A stretch of DNA of 64,000 nucleotides, from contig NZ_AJHJ01000001.1 of assembly GCF_000257645.1 (NCBI RefSeq), forward strand, positions 310,001 through 374,000, in the 5' to 3' direction. This DNA comes from Serratia sp. M24T3. Its GTDB lineage: Bacteria > Pseudomonadota > Gammaproteobacteria > Enterobacterales > Enterobacteriaceae. The notes under the pieces are model-generated. The model searched no databases. It was not told the origin of the DNA and saw only the letters and a program-made list of their open reading frames with translations. Positions 47,251 through 59,162 of this stretch are shown in pieces. How positions within the stretch are numbered: the stretch's first letter is position 1; each line of letters starts with the position of its first letter. The position numbers and the translations under genes are program-made.

Positions 47251-48720
47251 TCACATCATGACAACGTCAAATTGTTCCTGACTGTATAACGGTTCAATCT
47301 GAACTTTGACCTGTTTGCCAACGAAAATTTCGACTTCGGCAAGAGCGTGAGACTCTTCGCCTTTCAGGGCATCGCCAACGGCGACCGAGGCGTAAACCAA
47401 AAATCTGTCTGCATCATAAGCATGATGAACGCGCACGATTTCGCGCAAAATTTCGTAGCAAACTGTCTCGACCGTTTTAACCGTGCCGCGGCCATGGCAA
47501 GTTGGACAGTCGCTGCACAGCACATGTTCCACACTTTCACGGGTTCTTTTGCGGGTCATCTCTACCAGCCCCAGCGCAGAGAAACCGTGAATACCGGTTT
47601 TAACGCGGTCTTTCGACAGCGCCTGCTCCAGCGAATGCAACACGCGACGGCGGTGCTCGTCATTGGCCATGTCAATGAAATCGATAATGATAATGCCGCC
47701 GAGATTACGCAGTCGAAGTTGGCGGGCAATAGCCTGCGTCGCTTCCGTATTGGTATTAAAAATGGTTTCTTCGAGATTGCGATGGCCGACAAACGCACCG
47801 GTGTTGATATCGATGGTGGTCATTGCCTCAGTCTGATCAATGATCAGATAGCCGCCAGATTTCAGTTCAACCTTGCGTTCCAGCGCGCGCTGGATTTCAT
47901 TTTCTACGTCATAAAGATCGAAAATTGGCTGTTTGCCGCTGTAATGCTCGAGCTTGTCGGTCAGCTCAGGCATATATTCGCTGGTAAACTCGATCAGCAG
48001 TTCATAAGTTAGACGCGAATCGACACGAATGCGATTCAGCTCCTGACCGGTAAAATCGCGCAGCACGCGGTGAGCCAGTGCCAGCTCGCCGTAAAGTTTG
48101 CATTTGGTGACGTTGCGGCGTTTGCGCTCCATCACTTTAGTCCACAGGCGTTTTAAGTAAGCAGCATCCTGTGCCAGTTCCTCTTCGCGGACCCCTTCGG
48201 CTGCGGTGCGAATAATATAACCACCGTGCTCGTCGCAGTAGGCAGAAACGATTCTTTTCAGGCGATCGCGCTCGGCTTCGCTGGCAATTCGCTGGGAAAC
48301 ACCCACGTGTGAAGCGCCGGGCATAAATACCAGGTAACGCGAAGGCAGAGTAATGTCGGTGGTCAGACGCGCGCCTTTGGTGCCCAGCGGATCTTTCACC
48401 ACCTGGACCATCAAATCCTGGCCTTGATGCACCAGCTCGACAATATCGCGCACGTTAAAGTTTTTCTGCTCGTCACGAGCCACGCACTCAGTGTGCGGCA
48501 TGATGTCAGAAGCGTGAAGGAAGGCGGCTTTTTCCAGACCAATATCAACAAAAGCCGCCTGCATTCCGGGCAGGACACGGCTGACGCGACCTTTGTAAAT
48601 ATTCCCTGCAATACCACGTTTTGCTTCTCGCTCAACGTGGATCTCTTGCAGGATGCCCCCGTCGATGTAAGCCACCCGCGTTTCCGATGGGGTGACATTG
48701 ACCAGTAATTCAGCCGTCAT
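47251..48720 (-). CDS. rng: ribonuclease G
   Basis: RNase G (489 aa, as in E. coli) matures the 5' end of 16S rRNA and cuts some mRNAs. It has an S1-like domain (about residues 38-125: [19 protein letters not shown]). Catalytic Asp residues lie in IDINTGAF and IIIDFIDM (about 304 and 347). The zinc-link motif is CPTCHGRG (about 405-412). ATG 48720 (MTAELLVN) overlaps the end of maf by 11 bp. Confidence 0.97.
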   Translation of the reverse strand: MTAELLVNVTPSETRVAYIDGGILQEIHVEREAKRGIAGNIYKGRVSRVLPGMQAAFVDIGLEKAAFLHASDIMPHTECVARDEQKNFNVRDIVELVHQGQDLMVQVVKDPLGTKGARLTTDITLPSRYLVFMPGASHVGVSQRIASEAERDRLKRIVSAYCDEHGGYIIRTAAEGVREEELAQDAAYLKRLWTKVMERKRRNVTKCKLYGELALAHRVLRDFTGQELNRIRVDSRLTYELLIEFTSEYMPELTDKLEHYSGKQPIFDLYDVENEIQRALERKVELKSGGYLIIDQTEAMTTIDINTGAFVGHRNLEETIFNTNTEATQAIARQLRLRNLGGIIIIDFIDMANDEHRRRVLHSLEQALSKDRVKTGIHGFSALGLVEMTRKRTRESVEHVLCSDCPTCHGRGTVKTVETVCYEILREIVRVHHAYDADRFLVYASVAVGDALKGEESHALAEVEIFVGKQVKVQIEPLYSQEQFDVVMM

Positions 48721-49303
48721 GCTTTCTCCTAAGAACGCGTAGTGCAACAAAATTACTGTACAGTTCCTGAGTCTCAACCAGAGGGAGTCCCACTACTGCA
48801 TAGTAACTGCCGCGGATCTCACGGACGAAACATCCGCCCTTTCCTTGAATACCGTAGGCCCCCGCTTTATCCATGGGCTCGCCGCTGGAAATATAGTGCT
48901 GAATATCCTCCGAAGAAAGCGTTCGGAAGGTGACATCGGTCACAACCATCGCAGTGAGGTGGTGCTCAGAGTCAGCGAAGGCAATGGCGGTCATCACCTG
49001 ATGTTGACGTCCTGAAAGCGCCGCCAGCATTTCAGCAGCCTGCTGAATATCGGCGGGTTTTTCCAAAACACGTCCATCAAGTACCACAATAGTGTCTGCG
49101 CCTAAAACGGGCAAGTCCTGCGGAGCAACAATAACCCCGGCACGGGCTTTATCTAGTGCCAAACGTTGAACGTAGTCCTCGGGATCTTCGCCCGGCTGAC
49201 GCTGTTCGGCCACGTCGGTGGTCAGGCGTTCAAAGGGCAACTCCAGCATCGTTAATAACTCACGGCGACGCGGTGAACCCGATGCGAGATAAAGTAAAGT
49301 CAT
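48710..49303 (-). CDS. maf: Maf-type dTTP/UTP pyrophosphatase (YhdE)
   Basis: The 197-aa Maf/HAM1-related nucleotide pyrophosphatase has [10 protein letters not shown] (about residues 8-17), [10 protein letters not shown] and [13 protein letters not shown]. It probably clears non-canonical or excess nucleotides (dTTP, UTP). Length is identical to E. coli YhdE. Between mreD and rng on the same strand, with overlap to rng. Confidence 0.95.
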   Translation of the reverse strand: MTLLYLASGSPRRRELLTMLELPFERLTTDVAEQRQPGEDPEDYVQRLALDKARAGVIVAPQDLPVLGADTIVVLDGRVLEKPADIQQAAEMLAALSGRQHQVMTAIAFADSEHHLTAMVVTDVTFRTLSSEDIQHYISSGEPMDKAGAYGIQGKGGCFVREIRGSYYAVVGLPLVETQELYSNFVALRVLRRKHDG

Positions 49304-49310
49304 AATGCCC

Positions 49311-49799
49311 TTATTGTACGGCGAATTGGCGACGAATTTTACGCATCAGCAAGAACAGCCAAGGCCAGAGCACGCCGTCCACGACGCTGCTCCAGAAAAT
49401 CTGTGGTCGGAAAGTCACGTTAACTACCAGGAATTCGGCCCAAAAAACAATGACGTTAACCGCCATCGACAACAGCATCACGATCAGCGCCTGCTGCCAA
49501 AGTGCCATGTTTCGGAACAGCTGAAACTTGAAGGCAACCAGATAAGCGGTAATGGCCAGCGCCAGCGCGCGCACTCCCAGTGTAGATCCTAAAACCAGAT
49601 CCATGAAAAAACCGACCAGAAAACCGGTGCCGACGTTAACCCGATGCGGCAACGCCATCACCCAGTAAATCAGGATCAGCATCAGCCATGAAGGTCGGAA
49701 CATATAGATTTCGTCAGGCCACGGCATGACCTGCAACATCATGGCTACCACAAAGGATAGCCAAATTATCCAGCGGCCGTGGCTGCGGTAGCCGTTCAT
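49311..49799 (-). CDS. mreD: rod shape-determining protein MreD
   Basis: The 162-aa protein has about five membrane helices and belongs to the elongasome with MreB, MreC, RodA and PBP2. Its ATG overlaps the mreC stop codon by 4 bp. 7 bp separate it from maf. Confidence 0.95.
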   Translation of the reverse strand: MNGYRSHGRWIIWLSFVVAMMLQVMPWPDEIYMFRPSWLMLILIYWVMALPHRVNVGTGFLVGFFMDLVLGSTLGVRALALAITAYLVAFKFQLFRNMALWQQALIVMLLSMAVNVIVFWAEFLVVNVTFRPQIFWSSVVDGVLWPWLFLLMRKIRRQFAVQ

Positions 49800-50794
49800 T
49801 GCCTGCCGCCCGAAGTCGTCACTGGTGCGGTTATCGTTCCCGTTGCCGGCGCGGGAACCGGAGCCGGTGGGCCCATTTCATTTGGAGGTGGCAGAACCTG
49901 AGGCATCATTTGCATCAAACGCTCGCTGGCAATGCGGTGCACGTCTTCCGGCGACATTGGTTTGTCACCATTTTGATCCGCGCCCCATAACAGCAGCAGA
50001 TAACGCAGGCGTTGCAGACCGGCGGTTGGACGCGCCTGAATAACGGTGTAGGCACGCTGATTATCGACCTTGACGGAAGACACCACCGCAACCGGATAAC
50101 CTTCAGGGAAGCGACCGCCCAAGCCTGAGGTCACCAAGACGTCACCGACGCGAATGTCAGTATTGGCCGGCAAATGTTCGAGCTGAAGATCGTCAGCACA
50201 GCCGCTACCGGCAGCGATAACGCGAATATCGTTACGCAGAACCTGGATTGGAATAGCGTGGGAAGCATCGCAAATCAGCAGCACGCGGCTGGTTGCGGCG
50301 GCCACGGCAATAACCTGACCGACCACGCCTTTGTCACTGATCACTGGCTGACCGACATAAACGCCACGGTTGCTGCCTTTATCAATGACCACCTGATCGC
50401 TGTAAGGATCGTTGCTGGTCGACAGCACCTGCGCGACCATTTTATGCTCGTCCTGACGCAGTGGCGATCCCAGCAGCTCGCGCAAACGGGCATTTTCCTG
50501 CTTGAATTGACCAAGTAGCAGCAGATCGCTGTTTTTTAGCAGCAATTCCTGGCGCAGGGCGCGGTTTTCGAGTTCGAGCTGTTGGCGAGACGCAAAGGTC
50601 TGAGAGACGTTATCCAGAAATTCTCTTGGCGCATTGGACAAGAAATAGAAAGGGCTGACGGCAGTATCCATGTAGGTGCGGATCTTGACGAACGTACCTA
50701 CCTTACTGTCGGCAAAAATCAGTACGATGGCCGTAAGAATAGCCAAAAAAAGTCGCAACTGCAGAGACGGACCTCTGCTAAAAATAGGCTTCAT
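49796..50794 (-). CDS. mreC: rod shape-determining protein MreC
   Basis: MreC (332 aa) has a short cytoplasmic start, one membrane helix (about residues 13-31), a coiled coil (about 65-110) and two beta-barrels that bind PBP2. The C-terminal Pro-rich tail ([18 protein letters not shown]) is typical of Yersiniaceae. It lies 222 bp from mreB, a gap that contains a hairpin. Confidence 0.95.
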   Translation of the reverse strand: MKPIFSRGPSLQLRLFLAILTAIVLIFADSKVGTFVKIRTYMDTAVSPFYFLSNAPREFLDNVSQTFASRQQLELENRALRQELLLKNSDLLLLGQFKQENARLRELLGSPLRQDEHKMVAQVLSTSNDPYSDQVVIDKGSNRGVYVGQPVISDKGVVGQVIAVAAATSRVLLICDASHAIPIQVLRNDIRVIAAGSGCADDLQLEHLPANTDIRVGDVLVTSGLGGRFPEGYPVAVVSSVKVDNQRAYTVIQARPTAGLQRLRYLLLLWGADQNGDKPMSPEDVHRIASERLMQMMPQVLPPPNEMGPPAPVPAPATGTITAPVTTSGGRQ

Positions 50795-50930
50795 AAAATA
50801 TGCGAGTTCCTCGGCAGCAGAAAATTTAGCCGATCTGAGCGAAACATTACCCTAACAGGAATAGTAGCAGGATATAAAGGGGGGCAGCCCTCTTCCGCGG
50901 CAGGCTAGTTTTCCCTATCCCAATAGTACC

Positions 50931-50969
50931 TGAAGCTGCACGGGGATGATGTTATCCGCTGCAGCTTCA
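50931..50969. other. hairpin between mreB and mreC
   Basis: TGAAGCTGC (50931-50939) pairs with GCAGCTTCA (50961-50969), with an inner GGAT/ATCC stem. No T-run follows on the minus strand. It may lower mreCD expression relative to mreB. The arm sequence resembles the arm of the element at 32617. Confidence 0.55.
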
Positions 50970-51016
50970 AATACTCGGGCATACACGTCTTGCCAGTGAC
51001 TGATTATTCAGTGAAA

Positions 51017-52407
<1,391 letters not shown>

Positions 52408-54345
52408 TTAAAGTCCGTGGTTGTGTGAATATTTTTTACTGACCGGGTCGATGACCTGTGGCGTAGCAAAAAAATCACCCTGACCGCCGTGAATACCTGT
52501 TTCCAACAGAGCAAGCCATTCATCAATTGTGCGAACACCCGAGGCGTAAACCTTGGCCTGCGTGCCTTTGCATGCGCTTAGCAAACTTTTCACAAACAGC
52601 TGATTTTCAACCCGCTTATCGATATCGCGAACCAATCCCGGATGAAGTTTAACCCTTTCAACCTGGAAAGATTTCAGATAAGAGGTGCTGACCACTGTCA
52701 GACCCGCTTGTGAAACCGCCAGTCTGCACCCTAATCCTTGCAACAATCGCAGGGCAGGACGAAGACGGTCGGTATGTTGACAGAGATCGGCCTCTGCAAG
52801 TTCAATAAGAATTCGATTTCTCTGCATTTTTTCACACTGGAGCAGTACATCTCTTAACCAGCGAACAAAAGTGCGTTGCAATAATGAATCAACCGTAAGG
52901 TGAAATGCCAGCGTCTCGTCCGGCCATTGTGCAAGTAACGGAATTATCTGACTGATCATTCGACGATCAAAACTTTGCGACATGCCAAATTGGGTCACCA
53001 GCGGAATAAACTCGGCGGCCAGCAGCTCACGCGTTCCGTCGAAGATACGCCGCTGCACTTCGCGGTGATCCAGCACTCCGGCCTTGTTCAACGCCGGTTT
53101 CTGGTAGAGCCGTGGCCCACCGCGCGCAAGAGTGTCTTCCAGTAACGTGCGCCATCTAACGCTACCGCGCCCTTTTTCCGGCACGTTACTGTCATAAACT
53201 GACCAACTATTGCTGCCCTGGAAGGCCGCGTGACGGGTTGCCTGCTCGGCGTAATCCATCACCTGCTCCAGAGTCTGTCCAAATCGATAAGAACTGATGC
53301 CTATATATAGAAGCGCATCGCGGTCGATAATCGAAGTTGACGGCAATGCGCCCACCGCATTCACTAATTGTGCAGCCATCACTTCTGCCTCTTTCAAGGT
53401 GCTGTGCGGCAGTAGAACGGCAAAATCACTGTGGTAATAGCGGGCCAGCAGCGCCGACGAATAGCGCATTACAAAAGTCGACAACAAATTGACGATCGAC
53501 GACATCAGCTCTTTTACCGGCGTCTGCCCGTGCGTATCTCGCAGGGTATCGAAATCAGGCAGGCGGATTAGCATCAGAATGCCGTAAGCACCCTCTTCTT
53601 CCAGCTCGGTAGTCAGCTGGTTGTCAAAAAACAATCGATTGCTCAAGCCGGTTTTAGCATCCTGCTGAGCGAAAGCGCGGATTAAGGTGTCAACGCGGCT
53701 ACGCTGTTCGCGCGCTTCGCCAAGATCGACCAGCAGCTTATCGATAGCGGCACTGGAATTCAGCGGCCACTCGGTAACATCACCCAGCGGGAGATTATCG
53801 CGCTCGCCGCGCAAGATTCTCGTGGAACGGTCTTCTAATCGTTCAACGCCGCTGGTTTGCAGGCGCACCCAGCGAAACGTGGCCAGGGTGGCAGCAATGA
53901 TCAGTAATATTGCCAGGCTGATATAAAGAGTGGTGCGCATTGAACGGGCATAGTTGCTGACCGGATCGAGATAAACGACTTTCAGGCTCAGGTCAGGATG
54001 ATGGAGCAAAGGGAGATGCTGGGTAATAAAGTCAGGCGCGTGGTTGTCCCATACGTTGCCGTTACTGGCTTCAGTATCGTGACTGTAAACCGCGCCGTGA
54101 TTGGCCACGACTTCAAGGCTGCTGATATCCAGCTGATTCATCACCAGCGGCAGCCAGTTTTGCAATGATGAAGGCGGGTTGGCAAGCAGGGTCTGATCGA
54201 CCGAGGTCGAGAGCGCACGTAAATGCTGTTCAGAACTTTGCTTGTTCAAGTAAACGAAGCTGAACGTAACGCCCACCAGCATAAGGAAAACGGTGAGCGC
54301 GACCAGCATTGAGATCATCGCATATAATCTGGTAGTAAATCGCAT
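52408..54345 (-). CDS. csrD: RNase E specificity factor CsrD
   Basis: The 645-aa membrane protein targets the regulatory RNAs CsrB and CsrC for decay by RNase E. It has two membrane helices (about residues 10-32 and 135-157), a HAMP-like region and a degenerate GGDEF domain (YHSDFAVLLP in place of GGDEF). The degenerate EAL domain (about 400-630) lacks the EAL triad, so no cyclic-di-GMP turnover is expected. Length as in E. coli (646). Confidence 0.93.
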   Translation of the reverse strand: MRFTTRLYAMISMLVALTVFLMLVGVTFSFVYLNKQSSEQHLRALSTSVDQTLLANPPSSLQNWLPLVMNQLDISSLEVVANHGAVYSHDTEASNGNVWDNHAPDFITQHLPLLHHPDLSLKVVYLDPVSNYARSMRTTLYISLAILLIIAATLATFRWVRLQTSGVERLEDRSTRILRGERDNLPLGDVTEWPLNSSAAIDKLLVDLGEAREQRSRVDTLIRAFAQQDAKTGLSNRLFFDNQLTTELEEEGAYGILMLIRLPDFDTLRDTHGQTPVKELMSSIVNLLSTFVMRYSSALLARYYHSDFAVLLPHSTLKEAEVMAAQLVNAVGALPSTSIIDRDALLYIGISSYRFGQTLEQVMDYAEQATRHAAFQGSNSWSVYDSNVPEKGRGSVRWRTLLEDTLARGGPRLYQKPALNKAGVLDHREVQRRIFDGTRELLAAEFIPLVTQFGMSQSFDRRMISQIIPLLAQWPDETLAFHLTVDSLLQRTFVRWLRDVLLQCEKMQRNRILIELAEADLCQHTDRLRPALRLLQGLGCRLAVSQAGLTVVSTSYLKSFQVERVKLHPGLVRDIDKRVENQLFVKSLLSACKGTQAKVYASGVRTIDEWLALLETGIHGGQGDFFATPQVIDPVSKKYSHNHGL

Positions 54346-54652
54346 CCCTGTGCCTTACTCAGTTTATGTGGTGTGTTTTTCACTAATTGATGCGGCCGGT
54401 CTTGCTGCTTGGCGGCCAGCCTATATAAATAGCATAGACAGCGATCATTTATTTAATTCAGATTTCTTATGTATTGACAGTTTTGCGCCGTTTAGACCGT
54501 AAAATCCTGACCTGCGAAATTTCGTATTTTCCCCTGAGCTCTGGTTAAAGTAGGCATTTAACGCCATGCTCTAACTATAATTCTTATTATGAAAATAATT
54601 TTAACTTACCCGGAGCCGTTAAAGACCGAGGGTCATTCTCCCGGAGCATGTT
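54346..54652. other. divergent intergenic region csrD / msrP
   Basis: 307 bp, AT-rich in the middle, with promoters for csrD and msrP presumed. No repeats, RNA or ORF could be supported. GGAG (54642-54645) is the msrP ribosome-binding site. Confidence 0.4.
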
Positions 54653-55654
54653 ATGAGCCATAAAAAAGTCTTAACCGAAGCAGACGTTACCCCAGAAAGT
54701 ATTTTCTATGACCGCCGCAAAGTGCTGCAAGCCTTGGGGCTTAGCGCCGCGACAATGGCACTTCCTTCAACCTCACAGGCAGATGTGCTGTCATGGTTTA
54801 AAGGTCACGATCGCCCTAAAGCGCCCGCAGGCAAACCGCTGGATTTCACCAGGCCGGCAGAGTATCAGGCCGATTTGCCGCTGACGCCGGAAGATAAAGT
54901 CACCGGCTACAATAACTTTTACGAATTCGGGCTGGATAAGGCCGATCCGGCCGCCAATGCCGGTCAGTTGCCGACATCTCCGTGGAAAGTCACCATTGAT
55001 GGGGAAGTGACCAAGCCGGTCACGCTGGATATGGACGACTTCTTCAAACGTTTTCCACTTGAGCAACGTATTTATCGTATGCGCTGTGTCGAAGCCTGGT
55101 CGATGGTCGTGCCGTGGGTCGGTTTCCCGCTTTCCGCGCTGCTTAAAATGGTTGAGCCCACCAGCGATGCAAAATTTGTCGCCTTCACTACGTTGTATGA
55201 TCCTGAACATATGCCAGGACAAAAAGACCGTTTTATCGGCGGCGGCCTGAATTATCCATATGTTGAAGGATTGCGACTGGATGAAGCAATGAACCCGCTG
55301 GCGTTCATGTCGGTGGGCGTTTACGGCAAAAGTATGCCGCCGCAAAACGGTGCGCCAATCCGCCTGACCATTCCCTGGAAATACGGCTTTAAAGGTATCA
55401 AGTCAATCGTGCATATTCGGCTGGTAAAAGAGCAGCCGCCGACGACCTGGAACCAGATTGCTTCGAACGAATACGGTTTCTATGCCAACGTGAATCCGCA
55501 CGTCGATCATCCTCGCTGGTCACAGGCAACAGAGCGCTTTATCGGCTCTGGCGGCATTCTTGACGTGAAACGCCAGCCGACACTGCTATTTAACGGCTAT
55601 GAGAAAGAGGTCGGGCATTTGTATCGAGGACTGGATTTGCGAGCGAACTATTAA
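54653..55654 (+). CDS. msrP: periplasmic methionine sulfoxide reductase, catalytic subunit MsrP
   Basis: MsrP (333 aa) is a molybdopterin enzyme that repairs oxidised Met in periplasmic proteins. It has a Tat signal with R21 and R22 ([11 protein letters not shown]) and cleavage near SQA-D. The Mo-coordinating C145 is in [11 protein letters not shown]. Next gene msrQ overlaps by one base (TAATG). Confidence 0.95.
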   Translation: MSHKKVLTEADVTPESIFYDRRKVLQALGLSAATMALPSTSQADVLSWFKGHDRPKAPAGKPLDFTRPAEYQADLPLTPEDKVTGYNNFYEFGLDKADPAANAGQLPTSPWKVTIDGEVTKPVTLDMDDFFKRFPLEQRIYRMRCVEAWSMVVPWVGFPLSALLKMVEPTSDAKFVAFTTLYDPEHMPGQKDRFIGGGLNYPYVEGLRLDEAMNPLAFMSVGVYGKSMPPQNGAPIRLTIPWKYGFKGIKSIVHIRLVKEQPPTTWNQIASNEYGFYANVNPHVDHPRWSQATERFIGSGGILDVKRQPTLLFNGYEKEVGHLYRGLDLRANY

Positions 55655-56262
55655 TGAAGATACCGCGTCTATCGTTAAAACAAATTTTCTGGCTCAAGGT
55701 GATCATTCATCTGGCAGCCTTTTTGCCGCTCTTATGGATCTTCCTTTCTATTAACCAAGGATGGTTCAGCGCCGATCCGGCAAAAGATATTCAGCATTTC
55801 ACTGGCAGAATGACATTAAAACTGCTGCTGGCGACCCTGCTTATCACACCGATTATCCGCTACGGCAAACAGCCGCTCTTAATTCGCGTCAGGCGACTGG
55901 TGGGCCTGTGGTGCTTTGCCTGGGCAACAATTCACCTGCTGAGTTATTCATTCCTTGAGCTAGGGATTGATAATCTGAGGCTGTTGGGCAGCGAGCTGAT
56001 TTCTCGTCCTTATCTGACACTGGGTATCATTAGCTGGATAATTTTGTTAGTTTTAGCCGCAACGTCGACGCTTTGGTCACAGCGTAAGTTGGGTAGAAAA
56101 TGGCAGACCCTGCATAACGGTATCTATATTGTTGCGATTTTGGCCCCGATTCACTATTTATGGTCAGTTAAGACTTTTTCGCCACAACCGTTCATTTACG
56201 CGCTAATTGCAGCGATTTTGCTGGCACTTCGCTACAAGAAATTTCGTCAGTGGTTTCGGTAA
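55654..56262 (+). CDS. msrQ: heme-binding membrane subunit MsrQ
   Basis: The 202-aa protein has six predicted membrane helices and conserved His residues ([17 protein letters not shown] and [18 protein letters not shown]) that bind heme b. It passes electrons from the quinone pool or the flavin reductase to MsrP. Follows msrP directly. Confidence 0.93.
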   Translation: MKIPRLSLKQIFWLKVIIHLAAFLPLLWIFLSINQGWFSADPAKDIQHFTGRMTLKLLLATLLITPIIRYGKQPLLIRVRRLVGLWCFAWATIHLLSYSFLELGIDNLRLLGSELISRPYLTLGIISWIILLVLAATSTLWSQRKLGRKWQTLHNGIYIVAILAPIHYLWSVKTFSPQPFIYALIAAILLALRYKKFRQWFR

Positions 56263-56305
56263 TCGCCGAAAACACGCAGGTTATTCCGCCAAACTCCCCT
56301 TCTGT

Positions 56306-56330
56306 AACCCTCAGTTTCAAACTGAGGGTT
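56306..56330. other. 25-bp perfect palindrome after msrQ
   Basis: AACCCTCAGTTT (56306-56317) and AAACTGAGGGTT (56319-56330) are perfect complements with a single central base. It lies 44 bp after the msrQ stop codon. No T-run follows on either strand. As DNA it would be a cruciform or operator; as RNA it could mark the msrPQ 3' end. Confidence 0.55.
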
Positions 56331-56500
56331 GATAATCTTCGCTGATAAGACCAGTATTTGGCGGCTATTTCCCTCGATATGAATATAATGCAGCCTTTCC
56401 TAAGAAAAGTCTGGGTTGATTTGTTATGAAATAGGTGACAAATTGGCTTCGGCAAGGTATTTTCTTCGACCTCGTACTAATCGCAGGAGATAGGCTCACA

Positions 56501-56953
56501 ATGGCGCATAAGTTTGACATTTTGCTTCTCAACGGTCCCAACCTGAATTTATTGGGAACGCGTGAGCCAGAAACCTACGGAAGTACCACGCTTAACGATA
56601 TTGTTAAAGGTTTGGAACAGCAGGCTGCCGCAGCGAACGTTGCATTAAGCCATCTGCAATCCAACGCAGAGCACCTCCTGATTGACAGGATCCATCAGGC
56701 CCGGGGAAATACTGATTTTATTTTGATCAATCCCGCAGCCTTTACCCATACCAGCGTGGCGCTTCGTGATGCATTGCTGGCAGTACAGATCCCGTTCATC
56801 GAGATCCACCTGTCCAACGTGCATGCTCGCGAGGCTTTTAGACACCATTCATATCTTTCCGATATCGCGGTGGGCGTTATCTGTGGACTTGGCGCAGATG
56901 GCTACCATTTTGCTTTACAGGCAGCGGTTAACCGCTTGTCAAAATCCAATTAA
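56501..56953 (+). CDS. aroQ: type II 3-dehydroquinate dehydratase
   Basis: AroQ removes water from 3-dehydroquinate in the shikimate pathway. The 150-aa protein has [24 protein letters not shown] (active-site Arg and Tyr, residues 18 and 23 or so), [17 protein letters not shown] and [19 protein letters not shown]. coli has only the type I enzyme AroD, so this gene separates the organism from E. coli. ATG 56501 chosen (AGGAGA upstream). It is 30 bp from accB. Confidence 0.94.
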   Translation: MAHKFDILLLNGPNLNLLGTREPETYGSTTLNDIVKGLEQQAAAANVALSHLQSNAEHLLIDRIHQARGNTDFILINPAAFTHTSVALRDALLAVQIPFIEIHLSNVHAREAFRHHSYLSDIAVGVICGLGADGYHFALQAAVNRLSKSN

Positions 56954-56983
56954 TTACTTCGCATAGAGTACGGAATCACACCC

Positions 56984-57445
56984 ATGGATATTCGTAAAAT
57001 CAAAAAACTGATCGAACTGGTTGAAGAATCAGGCATTTCTGAACTGGAAATTTCTGAAGGTGAAGAATCAGTACGCATCAGCCGCGCAGCACCACAACAA
57101 GCTTACCCAATGATGCAACAGGCTTACGCCATGCCTGCTCCACAGCAGCCTCTGGCTGCTGCTGTTGCCCCTGCGGCAGCGGCTGAAGCAGCTGCACCTG
57201 CTGCTATCAGCGGTCACATCGTTCGTTCGCCAATGGTAGGGACTTTCTACCGCACGCCAAGCCCAGATGCCAAAGCATTCATCGAAGTGGGTCAGCGCGT
57301 CAACGTGGGCGACACTCTGTGCATCGTTGAAGCAATGAAAATGATGAACCAGATCGAAGCTGACAAATCTGGCGTGGTTAAAGCCATTCTGATTGAAAGC
57401 GGCCAACCGGTTGAGTTCGACGAGCCGCTGGTCGTCATCGAATAA
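56984..57445 (+). CDS. accB: biotin carboxyl carrier protein of acetyl-CoA carboxylase
   Basis: BCCP (153 aa) carries biotin on K119 within the canonical VEAMKMMNQ. The N-terminal 30 residues form the helical start that binds biotin carboxylase, followed by an Ala/Pro/Gln linker (about 36-75). E. coli AccB represses its own operon. accC follows after 11 bp. Confidence 0.97.
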   Translation: MDIRKIKKLIELVEESGISELEISEGEESVRISRAAPQQAYPMMQQAYAMPAPQQPLAAAVAPAAAAEAAAPAAISGHIVRSPMVGTFYRTPSPDAKAFIEVGQRVNVGDTLCIVEAMKMMNQIEADKSGVVKAILIESGQPVEFDEPLVVIE

Positions 57446-57456
57446 CGAGGCGTACC

Positions 57457-58800
57457 ATGGATAAAATTGTAATCGCTAACCGCGGCGAGATTGCCCTGCG
57501 CATTTTGCGTGCCTGTAAAGAACTGGGCATCAAAACCGTTGCTGTGCACTCTACCGCCGACCGCGACCTGAAACACGTGCTGCTGGCAGACGAAACTGTC
57601 TGTATCGGGCCTGCACCTTCAGTCAAAAGCTATTTGAATATCCCGGCGATCATCTCTGCGGCTGAAATCACTGGCGCAGTGGCTATCCATCCCGGATACG
57701 GCTTCCTGTCCGAAAATGCTGATTTTGCTGAACAAGTCGAGCGTTCAGGCTTTATCTTCATCGGCCCGAGAGCTGAAACTATTCGCCTGATGGGTGACAA
57801 AGTTTCTGCAATCAACGCGATGAAAAAAGCTGGCGTACCTTGCGTTCCCGGCTCCGACGGTCCTTTGACCGATGATATGGAAAAAAACCGTGCTTTCGGT
57901 AAGCGCATCGGTTATCCGGTCATCATCAAAGCGTCCGGCGGCGGCGGCGGTCGCGGTATGCGCGTTGTTCGCGCAGAGAAAGATCTGGAACAGTCCATCA
58001 ACATGACGCGTGCCGAAGCCAAAGCGGCTTTCAACAACGACATGGTTTACATGGAAAAATACCTGGAAAACCCACGCCATATCGAAATTCAGGTATTGGC
58101 TGACGGTCAGGGCAGCGCAATCTATCTGGCTGAACGTGACTGCTCCATGCAGCGTCGTCACCAGAAAGTTGTCGAAGAAGCGCCAGCGCCAGGCATCACT
58201 GCCGAAATGCGTCGCTACATCGGCGAACGTTGTTCTAAAGCCTGTGTAGACATCGGCTACCGTGGCGCAGGGACTTTCGAATTCCTGTACGAAAACGGCG
58301 AGTTTTATTTCATCGAAATGAACACCCGTATTCAGGTTGAGCATCCGGTTACCGAGATGATCACCGGCGTTGATTTGATCAAAGAACAGCTGCGCATTGC
58401 CGCTGGCCAACCTTTGTCAATCAAGCAGGACGAAGTGCGTATTCAGGGACATGCGGTTGAGTGTCGTATCAACGCCGAAGACCCGAATACTTTCTTGCCA
58501 AGCCCGGGTAAAATCACTCGTTTCCATGCTCCTGGTGGTTTCGGCGTGCGCTGGGAATCTCATATCTACGCTGGCTATACCGTGCCTCCGTACTATGATT
58601 CCATGATCGGTAAACTGATCACTTACGGCGAAAACCGCGATGTGGCGATTTCCCGTATGAAAAATGCGCTGGCCGAGCTGATCATTGATGGCATCAAAAC
58701 CAACGTTGATCTGCAACTGCGCATTATGAACGACGAGAACTTCCAGAACGGTGGCACCAACATCCACTATCTCGAGAAGAAACTCGGCTTGCAGGAATAA
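57457..58800 (+). CDS. accC: biotin carboxylase
   Basis: AccC (447 aa) uses ATP and bicarbonate to carboxylate biotin on AccB, the first step of fatty-acid synthesis. The ATP-grasp fold includes [14 protein letters not shown] (about residues 159-172), [16 protein letters not shown] and [16 protein letters not shown] (about 284-299). Ends at a terminator. Confidence 0.98.
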   Translation: MDKIVIANRGEIALRILRACKELGIKTVAVHSTADRDLKHVLLADETVCIGPAPSVKSYLNIPAIISAAEITGAVAIHPGYGFLSENADFAEQVERSGFIFIGPRAETIRLMGDKVSAINAMKKAGVPCVPGSDGPLTDDMEKNRAFGKRIGYPVIIKASGGGGGRGMRVVRAEKDLEQSINMTRAEAKAAFNNDMVYMEKYLENPRHIEIQVLADGQGSAIYLAERDCSMQRRHQKVVEEAPAPGITAEMRRYIGERCSKACVDIGYRGAGTFEFLYENGEFYFIEMNTRIQVEHPVTEMITGVDLIKEQLRIAAGQPLSIKQDEVRIQGHAVECRINAEDPNTFLPSPGKITRFHAPGGFGVRWESHIYAGYTVPPYYDSMIGKLITYGENRDVAISRMKNALAELIIDGIKTNVDLQLRIMNDENFQNGGTNIHYLEKKLGLQE

Positions 58801-58866
58801 GCATTCTGCAACTATAAAATCCTGAACCCTTGACCTTGTAGCAATGCAGCAAGGGTGTAAGGTGAC

Positions 58867-58891
58867 AAGGCCGGATAATCCGGCCTTTTTT
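58867..58891 (+). terminator. Rho-independent terminator of accBC
   Basis: AAGGCCGG (58867-58874) pairs with CCGGCCTT (58880-58887) around a 5-nt loop and continues into six T. It lies 67 bp after the accC stop codon and just before yhdT. Confidence 0.92.
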
Positions 58892-58913
58892 CGTTTCTGA
58901 GGAGTGCATGTGA

Positions 58914-59162
58914 ATGCATGTCGATAAACGCTTCTTACAGGCCAATCGAGAGGCACGCTGGGCTTTCGGCCTGACCATTGCCTATATGATTGCCTGGTCG
59001 CTGGCCGCCTATCTGCCCAACGATACTCAGGGCATCACTGGCCTTCCCCACTGGTTTGAAATGGCATGCCTGCTTATCCCGCTGATTTTTATCTTGCTTA
59101 GCTGGTTGATGGTGCGCGTTATTTATCGTGATATCCCGTTGGAGGATAATCATGCGGACTGA
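58914..59162 (+). CDS. yhdT: DUF997 membrane protein YhdT
   Basis: The 82-aa protein has two membrane helices and ends MVRVIYRDIPLEDN, like E. coli YhdT. It precedes panF in many enterobacteria, possibly as a small subunit of this Na+/solute symporter as in other DUF997-SSS pairs. ATG 58914 lies 9 bp after GAGGAG. It overlaps panF by 11 bp. Confidence 0.92.
   Translation: MHVDKRFLQANREARWAFGLTIAYMIAWSLAAYLPNDTQGITGLPHWFEMACLLIPLIFILLSWLMVRVIYRDIPLEDNHAD

Noticed and set aside
52408-54345. csrD considered as an active diguanylate cyclase/phosphodiesterase
   Set aside because: The GGDEF position reads HSDFA and the EAL signature is not present, as expected for CsrD.
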